Assembly (NCBI GenBank): GCA_000149225.2
Contig: CM000687.1
Location: 114,501 to 178,500 of the forward strand
Direction of reading: 5' to 3'
Source: Lachancea kluyveri NRRL Y-12651
Taxonomy: Eukaryota; Ascomycota; Saccharomycetes; Saccharomycetales; Saccharomycetaceae
Length of the DNA stretch: 64,000 nt
The position numbers were made by a program, and so were the translations under genes. Shown here one piece after another: positions 38,301 to 47,547 of the stretch (its first letter is position 1; every line of letters starts with the position of its first letter). Under the pieces are notes generated by a model. That model searched no databases. It worked only from the letters and a program-made list of their open reading frames with translations, and had not been told where the DNA came from.

Positions 38301-40398
38301 TGCAGGCAAGGAGCAGGTGTTTGGCACATTATTCGCTCGCACTTTATCCTATCTCGGTGGCAAATTGCATTATGGACATCCAGATTTCCTAAATGTTGCA
38401 TTTTTAACTACTAGAGGTGGTGTCTCCAAAGCACAAAAGGGATTACATCTAAACGAAGATATTTACACTGGTATGGATTCTGTTATGAGAGGCGGTATTA
38501 TCAAACACTGCGAATATAATCAGTGTGGCAAGGGCCGTGATTTAGGTTTTGGATCTATTTTAAATTTCACGACTAAAATTGGAGCTGGTATGGGTGAGCA
38601 ACTTTTATCCCGTGAATACTACTATTTTGGTACGTTACTACCATTGGACAGATTTTTGACTTTTTACTACGCACATCCCGGATTTCATTTGAATAATGTG
38701 CTCATCATGTTTTCAATCAAGTTATTCATTATTTTCATGATAAATTTGGCTGTTTTGATTCACGAATCCGTATTATGCCAGTACAATTCCCAACTTGAAA
38801 TTATAGAGCCGAGAATACCAATGGGTTGTGTTAATTTGATTTCAGTGGTTTTTTGGTTACGACGTTCAATTTTAAGCATACTAGCAGTCTCTTCCATCTC
38901 TTTTTTCCCATTATTCGTCCAAGAATTATCTGACTCAGGAGCGCAGAAAGCAGTAACTAGAATCGTAAAACATTTTTTCTCATTGGCACCTATATTTGAA
39001 GTTTTTGTTTGTAAAGTATTTGCTGGTTCTTTGGTGAATGATTTACTATACGGAGGTGCAAGATATATCTCTACTGGACGAACTTATTCAACCGTTCGAG
39101 TTCCCTTTGCTTCTTTGTATTCAAGATTCGCACCAGAAACTTTTTATTTTTCAACAAGCTTTATTTTGTTGCTACTTTACTCGTCCATGGTAATATGGGA
39201 TCCTTCTTTTTTATATTTCTGGTTCACAATTGTATCATTATTGATTTCGCCCTTTATTTTTAACCCCAATCAATTCATGTGGAGCGACTTTCTTGTGGAT
39301 TACAGAGAATACTTGAGATGGCTGTTCCGAATTGACACCAATCCAAATAATTTGGCATGGAAAGGCTTTGTTAGGGGTTTTGGAACAGATGCGATGGGCA
39401 AAAAAACTAGGAGACTACTGAAATTTGGAAATCGGTTAAACTCTGATTTGAAAAGACCCACTCTTCAGGGTAGGTTGTTCTCAGATGTTTTACCGGATTT
39501 CCTGTTTACGATTTTGGTGTTGATACCGTTTTTATTTTTAGGTTACCAGGCCCAAAATCCAAGTCATGAATTTTCCAATCCACTACTCCGTGTAGCAATC
39601 GTCTCTATACTTCCAATAGCATGCAATTCGGTCATGCTGTTGGCCTTATTCGTTGTTTCGATTATAACCAGACCGTTGACCAAAAAAACTTTCTCAAATG
39701 CCTCTACCGTGTTTTCAACAGTGGCTCATCTTTTTGGTGTTTTCGCTCACGTTTTATCCTTTGAACTTTTATGGGCTTTAGAGAACTGGGATTTAAAAAC
39801 TACACTTTTGGGCTTTTCTTTATCTGTCAGTGTCCAAGGCTTGCTTTTCAAATTTATTTATAGTTGCTTTTTATCTGAGGACCCCACTTGCAAGAAATTG
39901 AATAGAGCATGGTGGTCCGGTGGTTGGCTTGCTGAAAATCTAGGATGGCATATATTTGTAAAACCTTTGCGGGAATATGTCTGCAAAATAATTGAGATGA
40001 GTTTATTTGCTGGAGATTTTACACTAGGCCATTTCTTATTATTTTTGCAGACTCCGATGATATTGATATCACCTATCGATAAATTGCATTCGATGATGCT
40101 ATTTTGGAAGTATCCCAGCTCACAGGTAAGACCTGTTTTGTTTTCAAGAAAGAAAAAGAGGGAGAGAAATGCAATAATTAGGCTTTACTCTGCGGTTTTT
40201 GTCACGGTCCTTTCATTGTTTGTATGTGCATTTGCGACGCCATTTATTGTTGAAAATGGTTTAAACATAAGAATCAGAGATCATGTTCCGAATAAACTTG
40301 CGTTGTTGTTTCATCCTGAGCCCAATGTTGCTGATTACATGGCAAGAGGGTTGCGTGGCTACAAATCCAGGATGGAAAACATTCGAGAATCTCATTGA
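35314..40398 (+). CDS. FKS3: 1,3-beta-glucan synthase catalytic subunit, Fks3 type
   Basis: This 1,694-residue integral membrane protein belongs to glycosyltransferase family 48. An N-terminal cytosolic region (about 1-290, with the FKS1 domain 1 signature [18 protein letters not shown]) is followed by a first block of membrane segments (about 295-560). The large cytosolic catalytic loop (about 575-1110) includes [21 protein letters not shown], and a second membrane block runs to the end. It is shorter and more diverged than Fks1/Gsc2 (about 1,876-1,895), lacks their long N-terminus, and best fits Fks3 (YMR306W, 1,785), which acts in spore-wall assembly in S. cerevisiae. No FKS gene exists at this place in S. 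cerevisiae. Confidence 0.85.
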   Translation: [1694 protein letters not shown]

Positions 40399-40431
40399 GA
40401 AATGCAAAACTACATATATATGCACTGTAAT

Positions 40432-40818
40432 TTATAGATCAACATATTCATCGGGCAATCTGTCCACTTCGTAAATTGGAATATCTATCAGATGTGAGTG
40501 CGAAGAAAGTCCAAAGGTGTCCAAGGGTTGGTTGTTACCAATATTTTTCAGCGCTATTTCTTTTCTCCACTCTAGTTTTTGGACTATCTTCCCGTCTTTA
40601 TCGTTTTCAGGACAGATCATTTTCAGGCCCTTGTTGCAAGCATCTACTGCTTCTGACCATTTTTCTAACTTGATCAAGCCCATGGCGTTATTAGAGTAAC
40701 CTATAGGATTTGATGGATCAGCGGTTATAGCTTTCTGATAGTATAGAACCGCTGTTTCATAGTCACATTTCTTGAAAAAAACATTTCCTTTAGCCTTTAG
40801 CGTGTCGAAATCCTCCAT
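40432..40818 (-). CDS. TAH1: Hsp90 cofactor Tah1 (TPR protein)
   Basis: This 128-residue protein has about two and a half tetratricopeptide repeats (about 4-85; LKAKGNVFFKKCDYETAVLYY, then NPIGYSNNAMGLIKL) that bind the Hsp90 C-terminal MEEVD, and a C-terminal tail that contacts Pih1. Tah1 with Pih1, Rvb1 and Rvb2 forms the R2TP complex for box C/D snoRNP, polymerase and PIKK assembly. S. cerevisiae Tah1 is 111 residues. It converges with FKS3, leaving only 33 bp between stops, and matches YCR060W. Confidence 0.92.
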   Translation of the reverse strand: MEDFDTLKAKGNVFFKKCDYETAVLYYQKAITADPSNPIGYSNNAMGLIKLEKWSEAVDACNKGLKMICPENDKDGKIVQKLEWRKEIALKNIGNNQPLDTFGLSSHSHLIDIPIYEVDRLPDEYVDL

Positions 40819-41239
40819 AATTGATGGGCATCTTTACTTCTTTACAACTTATAACTAGAAATCAAGGCCCAATGGACACTGATGAGAAATTGAAACTATC
40901 GAGAAAAAAGTATAATCACCGTAGAAACGCATATAGAAGAGCTACGAGGAAATTCAGTGTTTTATTCAGGAATTAAAAGCCAAACCATCAAGTTTTCATA
41001 GTTCAACCATTACAGAGGATTTGTGCATTATTGGCACTTTATTTGATAGTGAAGAGCATGTGGAATTTGGAACTACATAGTCACTACATAATCCAAACAG
41101 TAAGCATGATGTCCATTTAGAAAACGTTATGTCGTCGCCTGTGATGTTCTATTTTATATTCTTTAAGTCCATTCTCAGACAATCCATGCAATGTATCGAT
41201 TATCATTGCTGATGGATACCCAGTACTCACGTTAGGCCA
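40819..41239. other. Divergent TAH1-YIH1 intergenic region
   Basis: This 421-bp region carries both promoters. It is AT-rich. I see no ribosome-biogenesis elements, repeats or genes. Confidence 0.45.
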
Positions 41240-42058
41240 ATGGTATTGAATGAGGAAGTGAAGGATGAAATCGATGCTGTGGAAGCTATCTACCCTGATC
41301 TGCTGACAAAATTGAGTGAAAACCGTATTTTAATTAAAGTTCCTCAGCATGAAGATGTCTCGATTCAACTTTCATTCCCAGAGAAGTATCCGGAAGAAGA
41401 AAAACCACATATTTTAGAGGTGTCTGTTGATAAAGAGCATCTAACTTACTATGATCCAAAGTACTTGGAGTACTTGTTCAGTGAAGTGATGGACTCTGTT
41501 TTCCATGAGGGACAAGTCTGTGTATTCGATTTTCTCACTGAATTGGATGGTATATTATACATAGAAAGCAGTGAAGTTGCTAGTGAGGATGATGATGATC
41601 TAACAAATAAACTGGAACAGCTAAGTATGAACCCATTTGAAGGTTGGGAGATGAGTGATCCGATTACAGATCGTGGATCTACTTTTGTTGCATTCGCTGC
41701 TCGTGTTAGCTCTGAAGAGGAGGCATTCGAAAAATTGGAGCTGCTGAAAACTGACAACAAGATGTCAAGAGCTTCCCATATCATGACTGCATGGAGAATT
41801 AAAGGTGATAATGGCGTTTCTTACCACGATTGTGATGATGATGGTGAAACAGCAGCAGGAGGTAGGATGCTCCATCTAATTACTGTGATGGACGCTTGGA
41901 ATGTTATTGTTGCGGTGGCCAGATGGTTTGGTGGTGCCCATATTGGTCCTGATCGTTTTAAGCATATCAATTCAACCGCCAGAGAAGCCGTCATAAGAGG
42001 AGGGTTCGTGGATCAAAGTAAAGCGGGAAACTACGTTAAAAAAAGTAAAAAAAAATAG
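41240..42058 (+). CDS. YIH1: Gcn2 pathway inhibitor Yih1 (IMPACT homolog)
   Basis: This 272-residue protein has an N-terminal RWD domain (about 5-115; DAVEAIYPDLL) and a C-terminal UPF0029/Impact domain (about 140-258; GGAHIGPDRFKHINSTAREAV). Yih1 competes with Gcn2 for Gcn1 and binds monomeric actin, damping eIF2-alpha phosphorylation during amino-acid starvation. S. cerevisiae Yih1 (258) stops just after the Impact domain, whereas this protein runs on with a short basic tail ending KKSKKK. It matches YCR059C. Confidence 0.95.
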   Translation: MVLNEEVKDEIDAVEAIYPDLLTKLSENRILIKVPQHEDVSIQLSFPEKYPEEEKPHILEVSVDKEHLTYYDPKYLEYLFSEVMDSVFHEGQVCVFDFLTELDGILYIESSEVASEDDDDLTNKLEQLSMNPFEGWEMSDPITDRGSTFVAFAARVSSEEEAFEKLELLKTDNKMSRASHIMTAWRIKGDNGVSYHDCDDDGETAAGGRMLHLITVMDAWNVIVAVARWFGGAHIGPDRFKHINSTAREAVIRGGFVDQSKAGNYVKKSKKK

Positions 42059-42119
42059 TTAGTGTATGATACATATATAGGGTATTGTACAAGATTTTGG
42101 TAACTTTTATTCACGGGCA

Positions 42120-42623
42120 TTACTGTTTGGATCTTTTCTTCTCCAGACGAGAATTGTGATCGCCCTTCTTTCTCTTGTTGCTACGCTTATGATCTTGCCA
42201 TAAAGCATCCAGGTCCTTGCCATCGGGAATTTTTCTAATAGCTACAGGCTCTAGTCCATTTTCAGTTTCTTCTTTGGTGGTATCTGGTGGTGCGTCGGCC
42301 TTTTTGGTAAACGTCTTTCTACCTATATTAACCTCTTTTGTCTTTCCAACGTCGCTATCAGTGTCCTCCGAATCTACAATTGAATTTACCTTTTTAATAT
42401 TTGTAAAGCTTAGCGTTGAAACAACGTTGGGCTTTTTACGGTACAGACTCTTGATATACTTCTCACTTCCCTTTAATTTCCATTCTGATGAATCTATAAG
42501 CTTCTTCACTTTATCTTCTTCTTGCTTACCTTGTTCGACAGTTTCTGCATGTTTCATGAACTTCATGTTCATGACTCTACTGGATAGCTTCCCCGTTATC
42601 TCATTTTTTGCCTTGCTAGACAT
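42120..42623 (-). CDS. MPP6: Nuclear exosome cofactor Mpp6
   Basis: This 167-residue, highly basic, mostly disordered protein has the conserved family N-terminus (KLSSRVMNMKFMKHAE) used to contact the Mtr4 helicase, and an internal segment expected to bind exosome subunit Rrp40. S. cerevisiae Mpp6 is 186 residues. It supports nuclear exosome processing of pre-rRNA and decay of cryptic transcripts. It shares a 236-bp divergent promoter with PWP2 that carries RRPE and PAC elements. It matches YNR024W. Confidence 0.9.
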   Translation of the reverse strand: MSSKAKNEITGKLSSRVMNMKFMKHAETVEQGKQEEDKVKKLIDSSEWKLKGSEKYIKSLYRKKPNVVSTLSFTNIKKVNSIVDSEDTDSDVGKTKEVNIGRKTFTKKADAPPDTTKEETENGLEPVAIRKIPDGKDLDALWQDHKRSNKRKKGDHNSRLEKKRSKQ

Positions 42624-42786
42624 TTTGTAGTTGGTTTGACTATTTAATCCTAACTGGTATATTCGAAGTTTTCATCCTTTAGAGAAGCTCATCACTTCAA
42701 AAACTTTTACCGTGTCCGAATCACTGTATCCTTTAGTCGGACAATATGCCGTTTCTTTTTTCTTTTTAACTACGTTTTCATCGTTT

Positions 42787-42825
42787 TGAAAAAATTTTTA
42801 GATACACGAAGCTCATCTCATCGAG
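42787..42825. promoter_or_regulatory. RRPE and tandem PAC elements in the MPP6-PWP2 promoter
   Basis: TGAAAAAATTTTTA (42787-42800) is followed by two overlapping PAC-type CTCATC sequences (42812-42823), the second extended to CTCATCG. The layout is the usual ribosome-biogenesis arrangement 40-75 bp before the PWP2 ATG, and could serve both divergent genes. Confidence 0.8.
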
Positions 42826-42859
42826 AATAACTAGTTGAACAGCTACATCAAGGACACCA

Positions 42860-45589
42860 ATGAAGTCGGATTTTAAGTTCTCCAACCTTTTGGGTACTGT
42901 TTACAGGCAAGGAAATGTTATTTTTTCTGATGACGGAACTAAATTGCTAAGCCCTGTCGGGAATAGAGTGTCAGTGTTTGACTTAATTAATAACAAGTCT
43001 TTCACTTTTGAATATGAACATAGGAAGAACATCGCAAGAATTGACTTAAACAAACAGGGGACATTGCTTTTGTCGGTTGATGAGGATGGGCGTGCCATCC
43101 TGGTCAATTTTAAGTCTCGTAACGTCTTGCATCATTTCAACTTTAGAGAAAAGGTTTACGATTTGAAGTTCTCTCCGGATGGTAGACTGTTTGCTTTAGC
43201 TTGTGGAAGATTTATTCAAATATGGAAGACTCCAGACGTTAGTGAAGATAGACAATTTGCCCCATTCGTTCGTTATAGGGTCCATGCAGGCCATTTTGCA
43301 GATATCATCTCTTTAACATGGTCTCCAGATTCTAGATTTATTACTTCCACTTCTAAAGATCTAACTGCGAGGATATGGTCCATCGACTCCGAAGAAAAAG
43401 ACTTGGCATCTATGACATTTGCAGGCCACAAAGATTACGTTGTGAACTCCTTTTTTAGCGCTGACCAAGAAATAATTTACACCATCAGTAAGGATGGTGC
43501 GCTGTTTCAATGGGAATATACAAGAAGACCAGACGAAGTTGATGAAGAAGAAAGTGAAGATGAAGAAAATATTGATTTGTCAAAATATAGCTGGAGAATC
43601 ACTAAAAAAAACTTTTTCTACACCAATCAAGCCAAAGTGAAATGTGCTATTTTTCATCCACAGTCCAACCTGTTAATCGTTGGATTTAGCAACGGTGAGT
43701 TCAGGCTTTATGAACTACCACATTTCGCTTTAATTCAACAATTGTCTATGGGCCAAAATGCTGTTAACACTGTTTCCATTAACAACTCTGGTGAATGGTT
43801 GGCTTTTGGTTCCAGCAAATTAGGACAGCTGTTGGTCTATGAATGGCAGTCAGAATCCTATATTTTGAAGCAACAAGGACACTTTGATTCTATGAACTCC
43901 TTAACATACTCTCCGGATGGATCACGTGTTGTTACCTCTTCCGATGACGGCAAGATCAAAATATGGGACGTTGTCTCCGGTTTCTGTCTAGCTACTTTCG
44001 ATGATCATACTTCATCTGTTACTGCGGTTCAATTTGCCAAGAAAGGCCAAGTGCTATTCTCCGCATCTTTAGATGGCACTGTTAAAGCATGGGATTTAAT
44101 CAGGTATCGTAATTTCAGAACTTTTACTGCTGCTGAAAGAATTCAATTTAACTGTCTGGCAGTAGATCCAAGTGGTGAAGTGGTTTGTGCTGGCTCTGTG
44201 GACAGTTTTGAAATCCACGTTTGGTCTGTACAAACCGGGAATTTATTGGACACTCTAGCTGGTCACGAAGGGCCTGTTTCTTGTCTATCGTTCAGTAATG
44301 AAAACAGTGTCCTGGCATCTGCTTCATGGGATAAGACAATCAGGATTTGGAGTATATTCGGTAGATCTCAACAGGTCGAACCGTTTGATGTTTATTCTGA
44401 TGTCCTGGCTATTTCTATGAGACCAGATGGTAAGCAGGTTGCTGCGACTACCCTAAATGGCCAAATCTCCTTTTTCGACATTCAAAGTGGTAAGCAAGTC
44501 GGAAATATTGACTGTAGAAAAGACATTGTTTCTGGTAGACATCTCGAAGATAGGTTTACTGCAAAGAATTCTGCAAGATCCAAGTATTTTACCACTATAA
44601 ACTATAGTTTTGATGGTCTCTCTATTGTTGCAGGTGGTAATAATAACTCTATTTGCCTGTACGACATCTCGAATGAAGTTTTATTAAGAAGATTTGTGGT
44701 TTCTAGAAATATGACTCTAAACGGCACTATGGAGTTTTTGAATAGCAGTAAGATGACTGAAGCTGGAACTCTCGATTTGATCGATCAAGATGCGGAAAAT
44801 TCAGATTTGGAAGATCGTATCGACAACTCTCTACCAGGATCTAACAGGGGTGGTGATCTCTCGACTAGGAGAGTGAGGCCAGAAATTAGAGTGATAGCTG
44901 TTCAGTTCTCGCCTACTGCAAATGCATTTGCAGCAGCATCAACGGAAGGGTTACTGGTTTATTCCGTTGACGAAACAGTATTTTTTGATCCGTTTGATCT
45001 AGACGTTGATGTTACTCCTCAAACAACTTTAGAAGCTTTGGAAAACAAAGAATACTTAAACTCACTGGTCATGGCCTTTAGATTAAATGAAGAGTATCTA
45101 ATTAACAGGGTCTACGAATCTGTACCCATCAAGGATATTCCATTAGTCAGTGCTAACTTACCAATCGTCTATGCGGCTAGAATTTTACGGTTTATTGGTA
45201 ACTTCTCTATGGACTCTCAACACATTGAGTTCAACTTACTGTGGGTCAAATCATTGCTTTCAGCACACGGCAAATACATTAATGCTCACAAGCAAGAGTT
45301 TACCAGTGCATTGAGAGCAGTTCAAAGATTCATTGGTAGAGTGGCGAAAGATGTTGTAGCTGCCTCTAAAGACAACAAATATGCCTACTACTTTCTTACT
45401 TCTACTGATGGGACTTTAGAACAAAGTGATGCGGAAGATGAAATTAATTTAGATCGAGAGGAGGATAGTCTTGATGAAGACGCAATGGAAGCTTCTGACG
45501 ATGAAGAGGAGTGGGTAGGTTTCAGCGATAAGGACAACAAGCTACCATTACAACAGGACGAAGATGATTCAGATGAAGATTTAATCTAA
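42860..45589 (+). CDS. PWP2: SSU processome WD-repeat protein Pwp2 (Utp1)
   Basis: This 909-residue protein contains two tandem WD40 propellers (about 1-700; repeats such as IWSIDSEEK, IKIWDVVSG, VKAWDLIRY, IRIWSIFG). A C-terminal helical Pwp2/Utp12 domain (about 730-850) and a long acidic tail follow. Pwp2 is a core scaffold of the UTP-B subcomplex, which binds the 5' external transcribed spacer of pre-rRNA and is needed for 18S rRNA maturation. S. cerevisiae Pwp2 is 923 residues, and the N-terminal 120 residues are nearly identical as I remember that sequence. It matches YCR057C. Confidence 0.97.
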   Translation: MKSDFKFSNLLGTVYRQGNVIFSDDGTKLLSPVGNRVSVFDLINNKSFTFEYEHRKNIARIDLNKQGTLLLSVDEDGRAILVNFKSRNVLHHFNFREKVYDLKFSPDGRLFALACGRFIQIWKTPDVSEDRQFAPFVRYRVHAGHFADIISLTWSPDSRFITSTSKDLTARIWSIDSEEKDLASMTFAGHKDYVVNSFFSADQEIIYTISKDGALFQWEYTRRPDEVDEEESEDEENIDLSKYSWRITKKNFFYTNQAKVKCAIFHPQSNLLIVGFSNGEFRLYELPHFALIQQLSMGQNAVNTVSINNSGEWLAFGSSKLGQLLVYEWQSESYILKQQGHFDSMNSLTYSPDGSRVVTSSDDGKIKIWDVVSGFCLATFDDHTSSVTAVQFAKKGQVLFSASLDGTVKAWDLIRYRNFRTFTAAERIQFNCLAVDPSGEVVCAGSVDSFEIHVWSVQTGNLLDTLAGHEGPVSCLSFSNENSVLASASWDKTIRIWSIFGRSQQVEPFDVYSDVLAISMRPDGKQVAATTLNGQISFFDIQSGKQVGNIDCRKDIVSGRHLEDRFTAKNSARSKYFTTINYSFDGLSIVAGGNNNSICLYDISNEVLLRRFVVSRNMTLNGTMEFLNSSKMTEAGTLDLIDQDAENSDLEDRIDNSLPGSNRGGDLSTRRVRPEIRVIAVQFSPTANAFAAASTEGLLVYSVDETVFFDPFDLDVDVTPQTTLEALENKEYLNSLVMAFRLNEEYLINRVYESVPIKDIPLVSANLPIVYAARILRFIGNFSMDSQHIEFNLLWVKSLLSAHGKYINAHKQEFTSALRAVQRFIGRVAKDVVAASKDNKYAYYFLTSTDGTLEQSDAEDEINLDREEDSLDEDAMEASDDEEEWVGFSDKDNKLPLQQDEDDSDEDLI

Positions 45590-45781
45590 GGACATGGCAT
45601 ATCATACCTATATATAATAGAACTGCATAAAGAATTAAACCTGTAACTTTAAGTAAACTTCAACCTACAATTATTTACATTATGCTTCTCGTGTGACATG
45701 ATTTCGTAAATTATTCAATTGGGCATGATGAGATGAGATAAAATTCATATAACTCGCAGAAGGTGATGGACAGCCAAAGAT

Positions 45782-47419
45782 ATGATACAAAACGAGATGA
45801 TTGAACATGAACTATCCATATTAAACAAACTTAACCTGAATTTTCAATACCCTCTTAAATACTCTACTGAGTATGAAAACTTACTGGATCTTTTGAACCC
45901 GATAGTAGTTATGACTTCCCAAGATAGCAACTATCGTGAAACTCTTAGCTCTTCCGAAGAGATCTGGAAGGCTCTTTCAGAAGCCACAGGCTCTCCTAAG
46001 CTATTTGATGTTGTCATTTCTAATACTGAAATGAAGTTCTGGTACCTTAGAATGTTTAGAGGTATTATTCTGCTTGCAAGAAATTTGTCAGTTAGTAATC
46101 AAACATGCCCCCAAAAATTGTTGATACAAAATAAAATCATAAAGTCATACAACCACTTAGTGCTAAGTTCAAAAACATATGACAATATGGAAACAGCACT
46201 CTATTCCTCTAGCTGTGAATTCTTGTATAACATCAGCAAAAACGCTGTCATTTTTGACAAGACTACAATAGATGACCTGGTTCTTTTTTTGCAATATCCC
46301 TCTAAACATCCAAAAATTGAATCTTTAACTCTTCCTTTTACGCTATTTTTTTCAAACATGGTGCAACATGATGATTTTCTTTACTATTTTCTAAAGCATC
46401 CTGATGTTGACAAAGTTCTTTACGATCTCCTGGTGCAGCAAGTAACAAAAGACCATACAGAACTTTTCGGTATTATCAACAACAAAGATCAAAATACTGA
46501 ACAGATATCTACTCTAAGTGCAATTCAGATTATGATTTTTTCTAGGATTATTTCTAACGAATCCTTTGGTTCATACTTGCAACAGACTGAGGAAGCTGAT
46601 ACTGAAAAGTTCTTAGTGTATTTGAAAATTGCGCAGGTAATCTGTAATAGTTCAGATAGATGGACTAAGTATGAACTGACAGGTATTATGACATGGTGTT
46701 TTAGGGTTTTTGAAGCATGCAGTGATGCTATTCAAGAATATTTTATAAAGCAATTGGAGGAAGAGTCGCAGGCCAGGATTTTACACGACGAGCTGGTAAT
46801 CTCATTGGACATAATCTCTAAGCTCGCACAATTCGAACATGTTCGTAAGTTTGTGATTTTTTATAAGGGATTGGAGAGATTAATTTCTCTTCTCTACACG
46901 TTCCAGAAAAACCTGGTTAGAGTCAATTTTCAAAAGGACAAGGTTGGGTCAACAAACCAAATCAAGACTACCGATTCATATGGCTACAAAATTGATGATC
47001 AAACAAAACTGAGCCAAAGAATTGATTACCAGTCTGGTACGATCAAACTGACAAATTTTCCTGAGTGCAAATCCCTAATCGTTGAAATTTTGACCTTTTT
47101 AACTTACGAAAATACGGATATTCAAAACAAAATAAGAGAATTACAAGGTTTGGAACTAATTTTATCAAACTGTGTAATCGATGATAATGATCCCTTCATT
47201 AAAGAGAGAAGCATTGTTTGCATACGATTTTTGCTTCAAAATAATCCAGAAAATCAAGATTTCGTTGCAAAACTTGAGGCCAAAAAAGCTATTCAAGACG
47301 ATACATTAGCAAAAGCTGGCTATGAAGTCAAAATTGATGGTAGTGGAAACGTCGGTCTTGCCTCCAGCGGAAAAATTATAGAGGAGGGAAAGCTCAAAAG
47401 AAAACTTGACAAAGATTAA
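45782..47419 (+). CDS. CTR86: Ctr86 (ataxin-10 family protein)
   Basis: This 545-residue protein is entirely alpha-helical in character. Its C-terminal part (about 425-520; FPECKSLIVEILTFLTYEN, then DPFIKERSIVCIRFLLQNN) is the ataxin-10 homology domain. The S. cerevisiae gene is essential with an unclear function; length there is 563. The gene lies downstream of PWP2 in the same direction, with 192 bp between. Overlapping GATGAG copies (45727-45737) in that spacer resemble PAC elements. It matches YCR054C. Confidence 0.88.
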   Translation: MIQNEMIEHELSILNKLNLNFQYPLKYSTEYENLLDLLNPIVVMTSQDSNYRETLSSSEEIWKALSEATGSPKLFDVVISNTEMKFWYLRMFRGIILLARNLSVSNQTCPQKLLIQNKIIKSYNHLVLSSKTYDNMETALYSSSCEFLYNISKNAVIFDKTTIDDLVLFLQYPSKHPKIESLTLPFTLFFSNMVQHDDFLYYFLKHPDVDKVLYDLLVQQVTKDHTELFGIINNKDQNTEQISTLSAIQIMIFSRIISNESFGSYLQQTEEADTEKFLVYLKIAQVICNSSDRWTKYELTGIMTWCFRVFEACSDAIQEYFIKQLEEESQARILHDELVISLDIISKLAQFEHVRKFVIFYKGLERLISLLYTFQKNLVRVNFQKDKVGSTNQIKTTDSYGYKIDDQTKLSQRIDYQSGTIKLTNFPECKSLIVEILTFLTYENTDIQNKIRELQGLELILSNCVIDDNDPFIKERSIVCIRFLLQNNPENQDFVAKLEAKKAIQDDTLAKAGYEVKIDGSGNVGLASSGKIIEEGKLKRKLDKD

Positions 47420-47547
47420 AATACTGAAGAAAAGAAAAAAAAAAAAAACGGAATAAACTTTTTATAGGAGGAGTGAATTACTTGTGATATGTCGTCAAAA
47501 ACTATTAAGATAAAAAGCTAGCTTAAATTCATGTAAAAGTCCCTTTC

